Source: Thermoproteaceae archaeon
GTDB lineage: Archaea; Thermoproteota; Thermoprotei; Thermoproteales; Thermoproteaceae
Length of the DNA: 38,034 nt
Reading direction: 5' to 3'
Assembly (NCBI GenBank): GCA_020833025.1
Contig: JAJHRB010000005.1
Coordinates: 1 to 38,034 of the forward strand
Under the pieces are notes generated by a model that worked only from the letters and a program-made list of their open reading frames with translations, searched no databases and had not been told where the DNA came from. Positions 1 to 6,791 of this stretch are shown piece after piece (position 1 is the first letter of the stretch; each line of letters starts with the position of its first letter). The translations under genes and the position numbers were made by a program.

Positions 1-211
1 CGAGATTCCACTCCCTCGCGAGCCTCTCTACTATCCTGCGCACAGGCGTCACGTCGACGTCTGCATATGTCAACACGGAGATGTCTCCTACTCCAGCGGC
101 GCAGACCTCGGCCGTGACCCTCAGCGATATTGGAAACGCCGCGCCGAACCCCGTGGCTATTGCATTAATTACAGTGCCGCCGCCGTAGGCACACGCCCTC
201 TCGCACCTCAC
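1..211 (-). CDS. aroK: Shikimate kinase, archaeal GHMP type (partial, 3' end outside window)
   Basis: Phosphorylates shikimate to shikimate 3-phosphate in the chorismate pathway. Only the first 70 codons are in the window. Read from the GTG at 211, the protein begins with Met-Arg-Cys-Glu-Arg and then the stretch AYGGGTVINAIATGFGAAF. That matches the N-terminal signature of archaeal GHMP-superfamily shikimate kinases (small-residue turn, then INAIATG), which are unrelated to bacterial AroK. The gene runs off the left edge before the ATP-binding glycine/serine-rich loop. It is divergent from the dehydratase/mutase gene at 575, so two steps of the same pathway lie back to back. No clear TATA box was seen upstream, so the start is less certain than the family call. 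Confidence 0.8.
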   Translation of the reverse strand, partial: MRCERACAYGGGTVINAIATGFGAAFPISLRVTAEVCAAGVGDISVLTYADVDVTPVRRIVERLAREWNL

Positions 212-546
212 GCCACCGAGCTAGCGGGGGGAATTGTGCTTGGCCCTCCTGGCCCGCCGCGAGACTCTTACGATTCCTCTTTTGAGGCCCCCAGGCCCTG
301 ACGCTGTCCCTCCGCCAGTTCTCAATCACCTCCGCCGCGGCCTGCGCCTTTAAACTCTGCCCGAATTCCGGCATTTGTAAATTGTCGTGCGGCACCCGCT
401 TTGCACTGATAGGGGCGGCGCCGGCGCGAGCCTGCCGAGATGCACTACTGCAATTGTCGAGGGCGCGCCGCGGTAGAGCTCCTGATGCGGGAGGCGCGGC
501 CGGAGGGCCCTGGATCTCAAGAGGAAGGGCTGGAAGGGGCGCGAAG
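212..546. other. Intergenic region between aroK and aroD, no supported gene
   Basis: About 335 bases without a convincing gene. A minus-strand open frame (395 to 165) crosses it but overlaps the aroK start in another frame and has no recognisable family. The only clear signal is the TATA-like box at the right end, serving the gene at 575. Confidence 0.5.
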
Positions 547-555
547 TACTTTAAG
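547..555 (+). promoter_or_regulatory. TATA-like promoter of aroD-chorismate mutase gene
   Basis: TACTTTAAG lies about 24 nt (box centre to start) before the GTG at 575. This spacing fits a leaderless archaeal transcript and decides the start over the longer in-frame ATG at 440. Confidence 0.6.
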
Positions 556-574
556 CCCGGCCGGCCGGCCTGAC

Positions 575-1474
575 GTGGCGCCGCTTGCTTGCGGCGCGGT
601 TCCCGTGAGGAGGGGGCACGAGATCTACAGAGCGCTGAGAAGCCCCTTGCGGTGTCTCGAGCTGAGGCTGGACTACCTTGAGGTAGGCTTGAGTGAGGTC
701 CGGGCGGCCCTCGAGAGGGCCGCGAGCGAGCGAGTGGTAATCTTCACGGTGAGGCGGAGGGAGGAAGGTGGTGCGTGGCGCGGCAGCGAGGAGGAGCGGG
801 CAGAGCTGTACGCGAGACTCGTGGAGCTCAGGCCCAGCTACATCGACGTGGAGGTCGACTCGCCCATCGCCAGGCGCGTCGCCAGTCTGCGGGAGCGCGG
901 CGTTAGGCTGATAGCGAGCAAGCACGACTTTAGCGGTACGCCGCCCCTCGAGACGCTGGTTGAGTGGGCCAGGAAGGCTGCTGAGATCGGGGACGTGGTG
1001 AAGGTAGTGACGTACGCGCGCGAGCCGCGCGACGGCTTGCGCGTGCTGTCCATCATAGGCGCTGTCGACAAGCCCACCGTCGCGTTCGCCATGGGGCCAG
1101 CCGGCGTCTACACGAGAGTCGCCGCGGCGGTGCTGGGGAGCCCCATAGTTTACGTGTCGCTGGACGAGGCAACGGCGCCCGGGCAGATTCCTGCCGGGGC
1201 CTATTACGCGGCGCTTCTCGGCCTGGGCGTGGCGCCGGAGGGAGAGGGGCTAGACGCCATGAGGGAGGCGATTGACTGGGTGGACTCCGCGCTTGTGCAC
1301 TTGCTCCAGAGGAGGCTGGAGATATGCCGCGAGATCGGCAAGTTAAAGAGGGCGGCGGGAATTCCGCTGCACGACGACGCAAGGGAGGGCAGCGTGCTGG
1401 AGAGGGCCAGCCCCTTCAGGCAGCTCTTCGAGATCGCGGTCCAGATGTGCAAGGCGGTCCAGCTAGTGGCGTAG
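575..1474 (+). CDS. aroD: 3-dehydroquinate dehydratase type I fused to chorismate mutase
   Basis: Catalyses dehydration of 3-dehydroquinate and, through the extra C-terminal domain, probably rearrangement of chorismate to prephenate. The 299-residue protein has a type I dehydratase barrel at about residues 5-218. It shows ELRLDYL near 29-35, the catalytic SKHDF (His117), and KVVTYA with the expected Schiff-base Lys143. Residues 226-299 form an all-helical AroQ-class chorismate mutase unit with the repeated Arg/Lys pattern DWVDSALVHLLQRRLEICREI. An in-frame extension back to an ATG at 440 exists but is low-complexity; the GTG at 575 fits the promoter. The neighbour aroK is divergent. The dehydratase call is firm; activity of the mutase domain is inferred from sequence. 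Confidence 0.88.
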   Translation: MAPLACGAVPVRRGHEIYRALRSPLRCLELRLDYLEVGLSEVRAALERAASERVVIFTVRRREEGGAWRGSEEERAELYARLVELRPSYIDVEVDSPIARRVASLRERGVRLIASKHDFSGTPPLETLVEWARKAAEIGDVVKVVTYAREPRDGLRVLSIIGAVDKPTVAFAMGPAGVYTRVAAAVLGSPIVYVSLDEATAPGQIPAGAYYAALLGLGVAPEGEGLDAMREAIDWVDSALVHLLQRRLEICREIGKLKRAAGIPLHDDAREGSVLERASPFRQLFEIAVQMCKAVQLVA

Positions 1475-1563
1475 GCTCACTCCCCTGAGACCTGCCGCCT
1501 GCCTTCACTCCCTTTCAGGCTCTCGCCCCTGCTCCCGGCAGCGTGTTGACGGGAGCGCAAAAA

Positions 1564-1572
1564 TGTAAATAG
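1564..1572 (+). promoter_or_regulatory. TATA-like promoter of coiled-coil gene
   Basis: TGTAAATAG is centred about 23 nt before the ATG at 1591, consistent with leaderless initiation. Confidence 0.55.
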
Positions 1573-1590
1573 AGAGGGCGCGAGCCCGTC

Positions 1591-1911
1591 ATGGGCGTCG
1601 ATCTCACGTCAGCAATTTACGGCATGCTGAGGAGCGCGGCCGAGGAGGCGCTGCAGAAGGCCCTGAGGGGGAAGAAGCTCAGCGGCGAGGACGTGTTCCT
1701 GCTGTACCTGAGCACTCTGCTCAGCGAGGCCCAAGCGCTCAGGGCTGAGGTGGCCAAGCTCAACGAGAGACTCGGGAGAATAGACGCGGCCGCGGCGGAG
1801 CTCCAGAGGCAGCTCGCGGAGTTAAGGTCGGAGCTGGAGAGGCGCACCGGTATGCTGCCTGCGCTTGTCTCTGACATCTCCCGCCTGCTCTCGGGGCTCG
1901 TCAAAAAGTAG
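1591..1911 (+). CDS. Small coiled-coil protein of unknown function
   Basis: A 106-residue protein that I do not recognise by family. Residues 45-90 have strong heptad character, rich in Leu, Glu, Arg and Ala (AEVAKLNERLGRIDAAAAEL and onward), predicting a long coiled coil. The rest is helical with no Cys, no signal peptide and no membrane segment. It sits 33 nt before the GPN-loop GTPase, which has its own TATA-like box, so it is probably a separate unit. Its own promoter and clean ATG support a real gene. It could be a structural or scaffold protein; nothing in the sequence fixes a role. Confidence 0.7.
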   Translation: MGVDLTSAIYGMLRSAAEEALQKALRGKKLSGEDVFLLYLSTLLSEAQALRAEVAKLNERLGRIDAAAAELQRQLAELRSELERRTGMLPALVSDISRLLSGLVKK

Positions 1912-1917
1912 CCTGCA

Positions 1918-1926
1918 CTTATATCG
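1918..1926 (+). promoter_or_regulatory. TATA-like promoter of GPN-loop GTPase gene
   Basis: CTTATATCG is centred about 23 nt before the GTG at 1945. Confidence 0.6.
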
Positions 1927-1944
1927 CGGGGCCTCTTAGCTGGC

Positions 1945-2688
1945 GTGGTCACGTTGTTCTTTCTCGGGCCTGCAGGGAGCGGCAAGACGACTCTAGTCTG
2001 GGCCTTCGGCAGATACCTAGAGCGTGAGGGATACGCCGTCAGCTACGTGAACCTGGACTGCGCCGCGGAGACGGTGCCCTACAGCGCGAGCTTCGACGTG
2101 AGGAGGTGGTTCACCCTCAGCGACATCATGAAGAGGTACGGACTGGGGCCCAACGGGGCGATGGTCAAGAGCCTCGAACTCATTCTGGAGAGGCTTGGCG
2201 CGGTCAGAGAGATCTTCGGCAAGCTCGAGAGGAGCAGCGAGTACGTGCTGGTGGACACGCCGGGCCAGCTAGAGCCGCTCGTGTTTCATAACGCGGGCCC
2301 GCTAATACTGCGCGGGGCGTCGAGCTCGGGAGTCGGGGTGTTCCTGGTGCCCGTAGACGTCCTGAAAACGCCCAGGGACGCCGTCTTCCTGACGCTGACG
2401 GCTCTCAGCATTAAGTACCGCCTGGACATACCGCTCGTCACGGTGTTCTCCAAGCGCGACCTCGCGACAGAGCCTCCCGACATCGACTCCGTGTTCAAGT
2501 TCGACGTGTCGAGTTTTTCCGGGCTGGGGGTCGAGGGCGAGCTCGCCTACAGGCTGATGCAGGTGATCAGGGAGTACGGCGCGCTGAGGCAGAGGCCTGT
2601 TTTCGTCTCGTCGCTCACCGAGGAGGGGCTCGACGACCTCCTCAGCGTGATCCACGAGGTGGCGTGCACGTGCGGCGACATGAGGTGA
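1945..2688 (+). CDS. GPN-loop GTPase
   Basis: A 247-residue GTPase of the archaeal/eukaryotic GPN family, homodimeric proteins that in eukaryotes assist RNA polymerase II assembly; the archaeal role is not settled. The P-loop GPAGSGKTT is at residues 8-16, the family-defining Gly-Pro-Asn at 68-70 (LGPNGAMV), and the switch II DTPGQLEP at 104-111. A base-recognition motif (FSKRDL) follows in the second half. The GTG start places the P-loop at the usual distance from the N-terminus. The next gene starts one base after the TGA stop, so the two are probably co-transcribed. Confidence 0.9.
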   Translation: MVTLFFLGPAGSGKTTLVWAFGRYLEREGYAVSYVNLDCAAETVPYSASFDVRRWFTLSDIMKRYGLGPNGAMVKSLELILERLGAVREIFGKLERSSEYVLVDTPGQLEPLVFHNAGPLILRGASSSGVGVFLVPVDVLKTPRDAVFLTLTALSIKYRLDIPLVTVFSKRDLATEPPDIDSVFKFDVSSFSGLGVEGELAYRLMQVIREYGALRQRPVFVSSLTEEGLDDLLSVIHEVACTCGDMR

Positions 2689-2689
2689 A

Positions 2690-3190
2690 ATGCTCGTGGC
2701 AGGAGTCGACCTCTCCGTGCGCAGACCGTCAGCAATTGCAGTGCTCGACGGCTGCGAGCTCGCGTACTTCGGGCTGGCGCGGGGCGACGACGAGATACTC
2801 TACGCCGTGTCGCTGCTGAGGCCCTCCGTAGTGGCAATCGACGCGCCGCTGTCCTACCCGCCGGAGGGCAGGGCGCTGAGGGACGTGGAGCTGGAGCTCG
2901 CGAGGCTAGGCTATAGGCTGCTGCCGCCGCTAATGGGCGCGATGAGGGAGCTTGCGGCGCGCGGCATCAGGCTCAGCAGGCGGTTGCAGTGCGAGGTGAT
3001 AGAGGTCCACCCGACGACGAGCCTCAAGGCGATGGGGATCTCGAGGGAGGAGCTCGGGCGGGCCGTCGGCCTGAGCAGCAGGGACCTGCTAGACGCGCAT
3101 GCCGCCGCGCTGACTGCAGTGGCCTACGCGAGGGGGCTCTACAGGAGGTTTGGACCCTTCGTGCTGCCCACCGCAAGAGTCTGCGTGTAG
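2690..3190 (+). CDS. DUF429-like protein, predicted RNase H-fold nuclease
   Basis: A 166-residue protein resembling the DUF429/COG2410 family, predicted nucleases with an RNase H-like fold. The N-terminal strand VAGVDLSVRRPSAIAVL carries the early aspartate, AIDAPLSYP holds a second acidic position, VIEVHPTTS a glutamate and histidine, and the helix RDLLDAHAAALTAVAYA contains the final DAH motif. These are the expected places for metal-binding acidic residues. It starts one base after the GTPase stop codon and is probably translated from the same mRNA. Biological substrate is unknown; a link to the GTPase is only suggested by adjacency. Confidence 0.72.
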   Translation: MLVAGVDLSVRRPSAIAVLDGCELAYFGLARGDDEILYAVSLLRPSVVAIDAPLSYPPEGRALRDVELELARLGYRLLPPLMGAMRELAARGIRLSRRLQCEVIEVHPTTSLKAMGISREELGRAVGLSSRDLLDAHAAALTAVAYARGLYRRFGPFVLPTARVCV

Positions 3191-3262
3191 CCGAGAGACC
3201 AGACGTGCGCAGAACTAGGCAGTAGCCAGCCTGAGTACGCCACGTACGGCACGTAGGGATCC

Positions 3263-3511
3263 TCATAGAGAGCCATAAGGCTGCTTTCTTTCCTGGGCTA
3301 GGCAGCGGGAGTTATCTTCGGCGCGAATCACAAAGTCGTTAACGTCAACCCCCTCTAGCCCCTCTCTGAACTCATTCAGCAGAGTTTTTCACCTCGCCTG
3401 TGTAGTGCTCTGCGACTCTCAGCTGACCCGCAAGGCAGTCCTCGCCACGTCGTCGATCCTGGCGCGGCTCAATAGAGGATCTCCTTCCACCTCAGCAGCA
3501 ACTCCCTCCAT
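3263..3511 (-). pseudogene. Possible decayed small gene with intact promoter
   Basis: On the minus strand an ATG at 3511 lies about 25 nt downstream of a TATA-like AATTATTAAG (3531-3541), the usual leaderless arrangement here. The frame reads 30 codons (starting MEGVAAEVEGDPLLSRARID) and stops at 3419. Protein-like sequence then continues in shifted frames: LRVAEHYTGEVK, then LLNEFREGLEGVDVNDFVIR to a stop at 3263. Two frame changes would be needed to join them. I cannot name the family. The flanks of this roughly 400-base gap (3191-3608) hold nothing else I can support. Confidence 0.3.
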
Positions 3512-3580
3512 GGTGGAGGTCTGGCCTGCTCTTAATAATTGAATGGAGGGGCTTCTAATGAAGCGCCGTCCACCGCAAGC

Positions 3581-3589
3581 AGTAAAATC
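3581..3589 (+). promoter_or_regulatory. TATA-like promoter of DUF504 gene
   Basis: AGTAAAATC is centred about 24 nt before the GTG at 3609, favouring that start over the in-frame ATG at 3621. Confidence 0.5.
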
Positions 3590-3608
3590 TCAAGAGGAGT
3601 AGGGTCGC

Positions 3609-3878
3609 GTGGTCAACCCGATGAAACAAGTCTTTAACAAGATAAAGTGGACAGGACGGAGGGGCTACTTCCGCTACATCGACAGGGGCAGCCCGGGCGG
3701 GGAGGCCGAGTGCCCGACAGACGCCATCGTTGAGATAGGGGCCGGCGGCGTGGTCGTGTCGTCCGGGGGCGGCGTCAAGTACATCCCCTACCACAGGATA
3801 GTTGAAATAAGGCTTGAGACGGGCGAGGTGCTGCTCTCGCGCAGGAGAGGCGGCTTCACGCAACGGCAATCCCGTTGA
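3609..3878 (+). CDS. DUF504 (UPF0248) family protein
   Basis: An 89-residue basic protein of the archaeal DUF504/UPF0248 family, whose function is not established. Visible family features are the N-terminal VFNKIKWTGRRGYFRYIDRG, the central acidic/glycine stretch around DAIVEIG, and the conserved KYIPYHRIVEIRLETGEVL near the C-terminus. Length is typical. The last 23 bases overlap the 3' end of purM, which is convergent; the final residues (about TQRQSR) are probably non-conserved tail. Start could be GTG 3609 or ATG 3621. Confidence 0.78.
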   Translation: MVNPMKQVFNKIKWTGRRGYFRYIDRGSPGGEAECPTDAIVEIGAGGVVVSSGGGVKYIPYHRIVEIRLETGEVLLSRRRGGFTQRQSR

Positions 3879-4782
3879 CGACCAGAGGCCCCTCTCGCAT
3901 TACCGTGCCAATCACAGCAGGCCTAAGCGACTCCAGCTCGCGCAGCGCCTCCTGAACGCGGTCCCTCTCGGTGTATACCACCATTCCGACCCCCATGTTG
4001 AACACGCGGTAGGCCTCCTCGGGCTCAACGCCGCGCCTGACGACCTCCCTGAACAGGCACGGAACCTCGAACGAAATCTCGGCGCCGAGCTCCCCGAGGG
4101 CCTTCTTGAGCTTCCTGAGGCCCCCGCCGGTTACGTGAACGGCGCCTGCCACCGCGCCGGACTTCATAGCGCCGAGCACCGCGCTGTAGTCCGCGACCTC
4201 AGCCAGGAGGAGCTCCGCGGCGCTGCTGCCGCAGATGCTCTCGTCGCGCCTGAAGAGGCGCCTCAGCAGGCTGTAGCCGTTGGCGTGGGGGCCGGTCGAC
4301 GGCAGGCCTATCAGCGCGTCGCCGGGTCTCGGGGGCCTCGTTCTCGCCGCTCTTACGCCGAGCACCGCGCACACCACGTCGATCCCGGTTATCACGCCGG
4401 GGAGGATCGCGGTCTCGCCTCCCAGCAGCGCGATCCCGAGCTCCCCGGCCTTTGATGCCGCGCCCGACACGAGTCTCGGGACTTTCTCGAGGTGCTGGGG
4501 CTCCACCGCTATGTAGTCGACCGCGGCAACGGGCTTGAAGCCGTCGCACACGAGATCGTTCACGTTCACGGTAATGCAGTCCCTGCCAATCACCTCCAGC
4601 CTGTCCGCCTCCAGCGCCAGGATTGCCTTAGTGCCCACGCCGTCCACGTGCAGCGTCACCTCGGCGCCGGAGAGGCTCATCCAGCGCGTGTACAGCCCCC
4701 TCTCGCCGCTTAGGAACCTTGCAATCTCGCGGTGGACCGCCCAGTGCCTGTCAATGTCAACCCCTGCGTCCCTGTATCTCAT
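3856..4782 (-). CDS. purM: Phosphoribosylformylglycinamidine cyclo-ligase
   Basis: Converts FGAM plus ATP to AIR, the fifth step of purine synthesis. The 308-residue protein shows the PurM hallmarks: TLHVDGVGTKAILA near residues 45-60, DCITVNVNDLVCDGFKPVA in the first domain, GEAT-like LLGGETAILPG, the GLPSTGPHANGYSL loop, and HVTGGGLRKLKKALG in the C-terminal domain. The ATG is directly preceded by the end of the upstream purF-like gene (4-base overlap), so it is the last gene of the purD-purS-purQ-purF'-purM operon. Slightly shorter than the typical bacterial enzyme. Confidence 0.93.
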   Translation of the reverse strand: MRYRDAGVDIDRHWAVHREIARFLSGERGLYTRWMSLSGAEVTLHVDGVGTKAILALEADRLEVIGRDCITVNVNDLVCDGFKPVAAVDYIAVEPQHLEKVPRLVSGAASKAGELGIALLGGETAILPGVITGIDVVCAVLGVRAARTRPPRPGDALIGLPSTGPHANGYSLLRRLFRRDESICGSSAAELLLAEVADYSAVLGAMKSGAVAGAVHVTGGGLRKLKKALGELGAEISFEVPCLFREVVRRGVEPEEAYRVFNMGVGMVVYTERDRVQEALRELESLRPAVIGTVMREGPLVVNGIAVA

Positions 4783-5900
4783 CGCTCCCGCCTCATGCAG
4801 AGCGTGCAGACCTGAAGGCCGGTCTCTCCGAGCGCCGCCTCGAGCTCGCCGGGCGTCAGATAGACAAGCCCGTCAACCTCGAGCACGTGCATTGCGTCGG
4901 CGGGGCCTACTGCGTTGAAAAGCATGTGGCTCTCTGGCGGCATCTTTAAGCCGTGCGGGCACCTCCTCCTGAGAGGCGGCGCGGCTATTGCCGCATAGAC
5001 CTCGAGAGCCCCGGCCTTGTGGCGGAGCAGCTGGGATGCGAGCTTGATCGTCATGCCGCTTATCAGGCTGTCGTCGACTAGCAGCACGCGCCTGTCCCTC
5101 ACGGCAGACTCGATTATACCAGCCTTCAACTGCGCCGCCGCCACCCTCTCCAGCGTCTCGTCGAGAAGCGCGCTCCTGCCGCGCTCTGTTACTACAAAGG
5201 CAGGCACGTACGGCTTTCCCAGCGCCGCGGCGAGAGACGCTGCGTAGTACGCCCCCGTCTCTGGAATTCCCGTGACCACGTCAACATCAAATGTTATCTT
5301 GCTGGCCAGGAGTCTGGCTGCCCTCTCCCTGGCGGCTGCCACCTCCACGCCGTCTATTCTGCTGTCGGGTCTCGATGTGTATATCAGCTCGAGCGCGCAG
5401 AGAGGCCCCGAGGTGTCCTCGCGGCTTGACCTCACGTACATCTCGCTTATCTCCACGGTCTCGCCCGGCAGGAGACTCCTCCTGAGGCTCCCGCCGAGAA
5501 TCTCTATTGCCGCGCTCTCCGTGGCGACGACTATGAAGTCAAATCCGTGAGCGCCGAGTGCCAGGTGCCACAGCGGCGTGCCCCTTCTCGCGATCACGAC
5601 GCCATCTCTCCTGAGCTCCACGTACGTGCCGCTGCCCGCAACGGCGCACCTGACGCCCCCGGGACTCTCGGCACAGCAGCCGCCGTCAGGAGACACGCAG
5701 CCGACTGCGGCAGTTCCGCGCGCCGACACTCTCGCCTCCCTCGCCAGCCTGACGTTCACCTCTCTCACTCCTGAGCTAGTAAGAACGTAAGCCTCTGCGC
5801 GCTCGCCGCGATTCAACATTGCCTTAAGGCCGTAGTGCACGAATGGACCGAGCTCGGCGGCCCCGCTCGCGCTGTACACTGCGAGAAGCCCCGCGGACAT
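4779..5900 (-). CDS. PurF paralog (PRPP amidotransferase-like) lacking a glutaminase active site
   Basis: A 373-residue relative of amidophosphoribosyltransferase. The C-terminal half has the PRPP-binding loop VLLVDDSLISGMT (272-284) and the preceding GIPETGAYYAASLA (211-224), both typical of PurF. The N-terminal half has the Ntn-glutaminase shape but lacks the key parts: residue 2 is Ser rather than the nucleophilic Cys, and the HTRYSTxG and NG motifs present in the second PurF (10886-12151) are missing. A longer in-frame start exists upstream, but the ATG at 5900 sits two bases after the purQ stop, so it is the operon start. Position between purQ and purM argues for a purine role, perhaps ammonia-dependent or as a partner subunit; this is inference. 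Confidence 0.82.
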   Translation of the reverse strand: MSAGLLAVYSASGAAELGPFVHYGLKAMLNRGERAEAYVLTSSGVREVNVRLAREARVSARGTAAVGCVSPDGGCCAESPGGVRCAVAGSGTYVELRRDGVVIARRGTPLWHLALGAHGFDFIVVATESAAIEILGGSLRRSLLPGETVEISEMYVRSSREDTSGPLCALELIYTSRPDSRIDGVEVAAARERAARLLASKITFDVDVVTGIPETGAYYAASLAAALGKPYVPAFVVTERGRSALLDETLERVAAAQLKAGIIESAVRDRRVLLVDDSLISGMTIKLASQLLRHKAGALEVYAAIAAPPLRRRCPHGLKMPPESHMLFNAVGPADAMHVLEVDGLVYLTPGELEAALGETGLQVCTLCMRRER

Positions 5901-5902
5901 TG

Positions 5903-6544
5903 TCACTCCTTGAGCCAGAGCTTTAGGCTGAGCCAGAGCTTCAGCCCGCCGGTGCCGTTTCTCGAGACGTCGCGGTCCACCGCGCGCTCGGGGTGCGGCA
6001 TGAGGCCGAGTATGTTGCCGCGGCTGACTCCCGCCGTGTTGCCGTGAGACCCGTTTGGATTGTCTATGTAGGCCACCGCGCGCGTGTAGGGGCCTGTCGG
6101 AATGTAGCGGCCCTCCGCGTGGGCCACAGGCATGTAGACAACCTCGCCGGGCTCGTACAAGTGCGTGAACGGAGTCTTTACGTCCAGAACCGAGACCCGG
6201 ACCCACTTGCACACAAACCCCGGGGGGTCGTTGGGCACGAGCGCGCCGGGCAGCAAGCCAGCCTCCGTCAAGACTTGAAAGCCGTTGCATATGCCGAGCA
6301 CCGGCACTCCACTGTCCGCGTCCTCCCTCAAGTGCCCGACGGCGCTAGTCTGTGCCGCGATGGCGCCTGCCCTGAGATAGTCACCGTAGCTGAAGCCGCC
6401 GGCGATCACGATCGCGTCGTAAGTCCCGCTTCTGTAGTCTCTGTGCCACACGACCTCGCCGCGCAAGCCGACTATCTCCAGAGCCCTGAGAACGTCATAC
6501 TCGCAGTTCGTCCCGGGGAACTTTAAAATTGCCACCCTATGCAT
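5903..6544 (-). CDS. purQ: FGAM synthase glutaminase subunit
   Basis: Supplies ammonia from glutamine to PurL in FGAM synthesis. It is a class I glutamine amidotransferase of 213 residues. Evidence includes the N-terminal VAILKFPGTNCEYD, the IAGGFSYGDYLRAGAIAA segment, the nucleophile elbow GICNGFQVL with Cys86, and the C-terminal LMPHPERAVD carrying the catalytic His and Glu. The ATG at 6544 overlaps the purS stop, giving translational coupling. The archaeal FGAM synthase is a PurL-PurQ-PurS complex; purL itself is in another operon about 6 kb away. Confidence 0.94.
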   Translation of the reverse strand: MHRVAILKFPGTNCEYDVLRALEIVGLRGEVVWHRDYRSGTYDAIVIAGGFSYGDYLRAGAIAAQTSAVGHLREDADSGVPVLGICNGFQVLTEAGLLPGALVPNDPPGFVCKWVRVSVLDVKTPFTHLYEPGEVVYMPVAHAEGRYIPTGPYTRAVAYIDNPNGSHGNTAGVSRGNILGLMPHPERAVDRDVSRNGTGGLKLWLSLKLWLKE

Positions 6545-6791
6545 GCTGGACTCTGACAACCTCTATCACGTGCACGTTCGGGTTCCCGAGTCTCACGTCC
6601 CACGCGAGCTTGAGCGCCCTCTCCTTAGCCTCCTCCTCGCTGCTCGCCTCGAGCAGCAAGACGAGACACTTGCCCGCCCTAACCTTCACGCCTATGCCGC
6701 GCCTCTCGAATATCTCCTGCTGAATAGTCTCTCCCTCGGGATCCCTGATTCCCGGCTTGTAGGCGATGTTCAGGTATACCGCGTACCTCAT
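6537..6791 (-). CDS. purS: FGAM synthase small subunit
   Basis: An 84-residue subunit that bridges PurL and PurQ in the three-part FGAM synthase. Signature residues are the start RYAVYLNIAYKPGIRDPEG, the ERRGIGVKVRAGK segment and the helical SSEEEAKERALKLAWDVRLG before the final strand. Length is normal. The ATG at 6791 overlaps the purD stop in an ATGA, and the 3' end overlaps purQ by 8 bases, so the three are tightly coupled. A longer upstream extension in this frame is a shadow of purD. Confidence 0.92.
   Translation of the reverse strand: MRYAVYLNIAYKPGIRDPEGETIQQEIFERRGIGVKVRAGKCLVLLLEASSEEEAKERALKLAWDVRLGNPNVHVIEVVRVQHA

Noticed and set aside
165-395. Minus-strand 76-codon open frame (start MPHDNLQMPEFGQSLKAQ)
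   Set aside because: Overlaps the aroK N-terminus in another frame, has no recognisable family and no promoter at a proper distance.
3138-3272. Minus-strand 44-codon frame (MALYEDPYVPYVAYSGWLLP)
   Set aside because: Overlaps the end of the DUF429-like gene, no promoter and no known family.
5901-6290. Long N-terminal extension of the first PurF-like protein
   Set aside because: It is the antisense-frame shadow of purQ; the ATG at 5900 follows the purQ stop by two bases.
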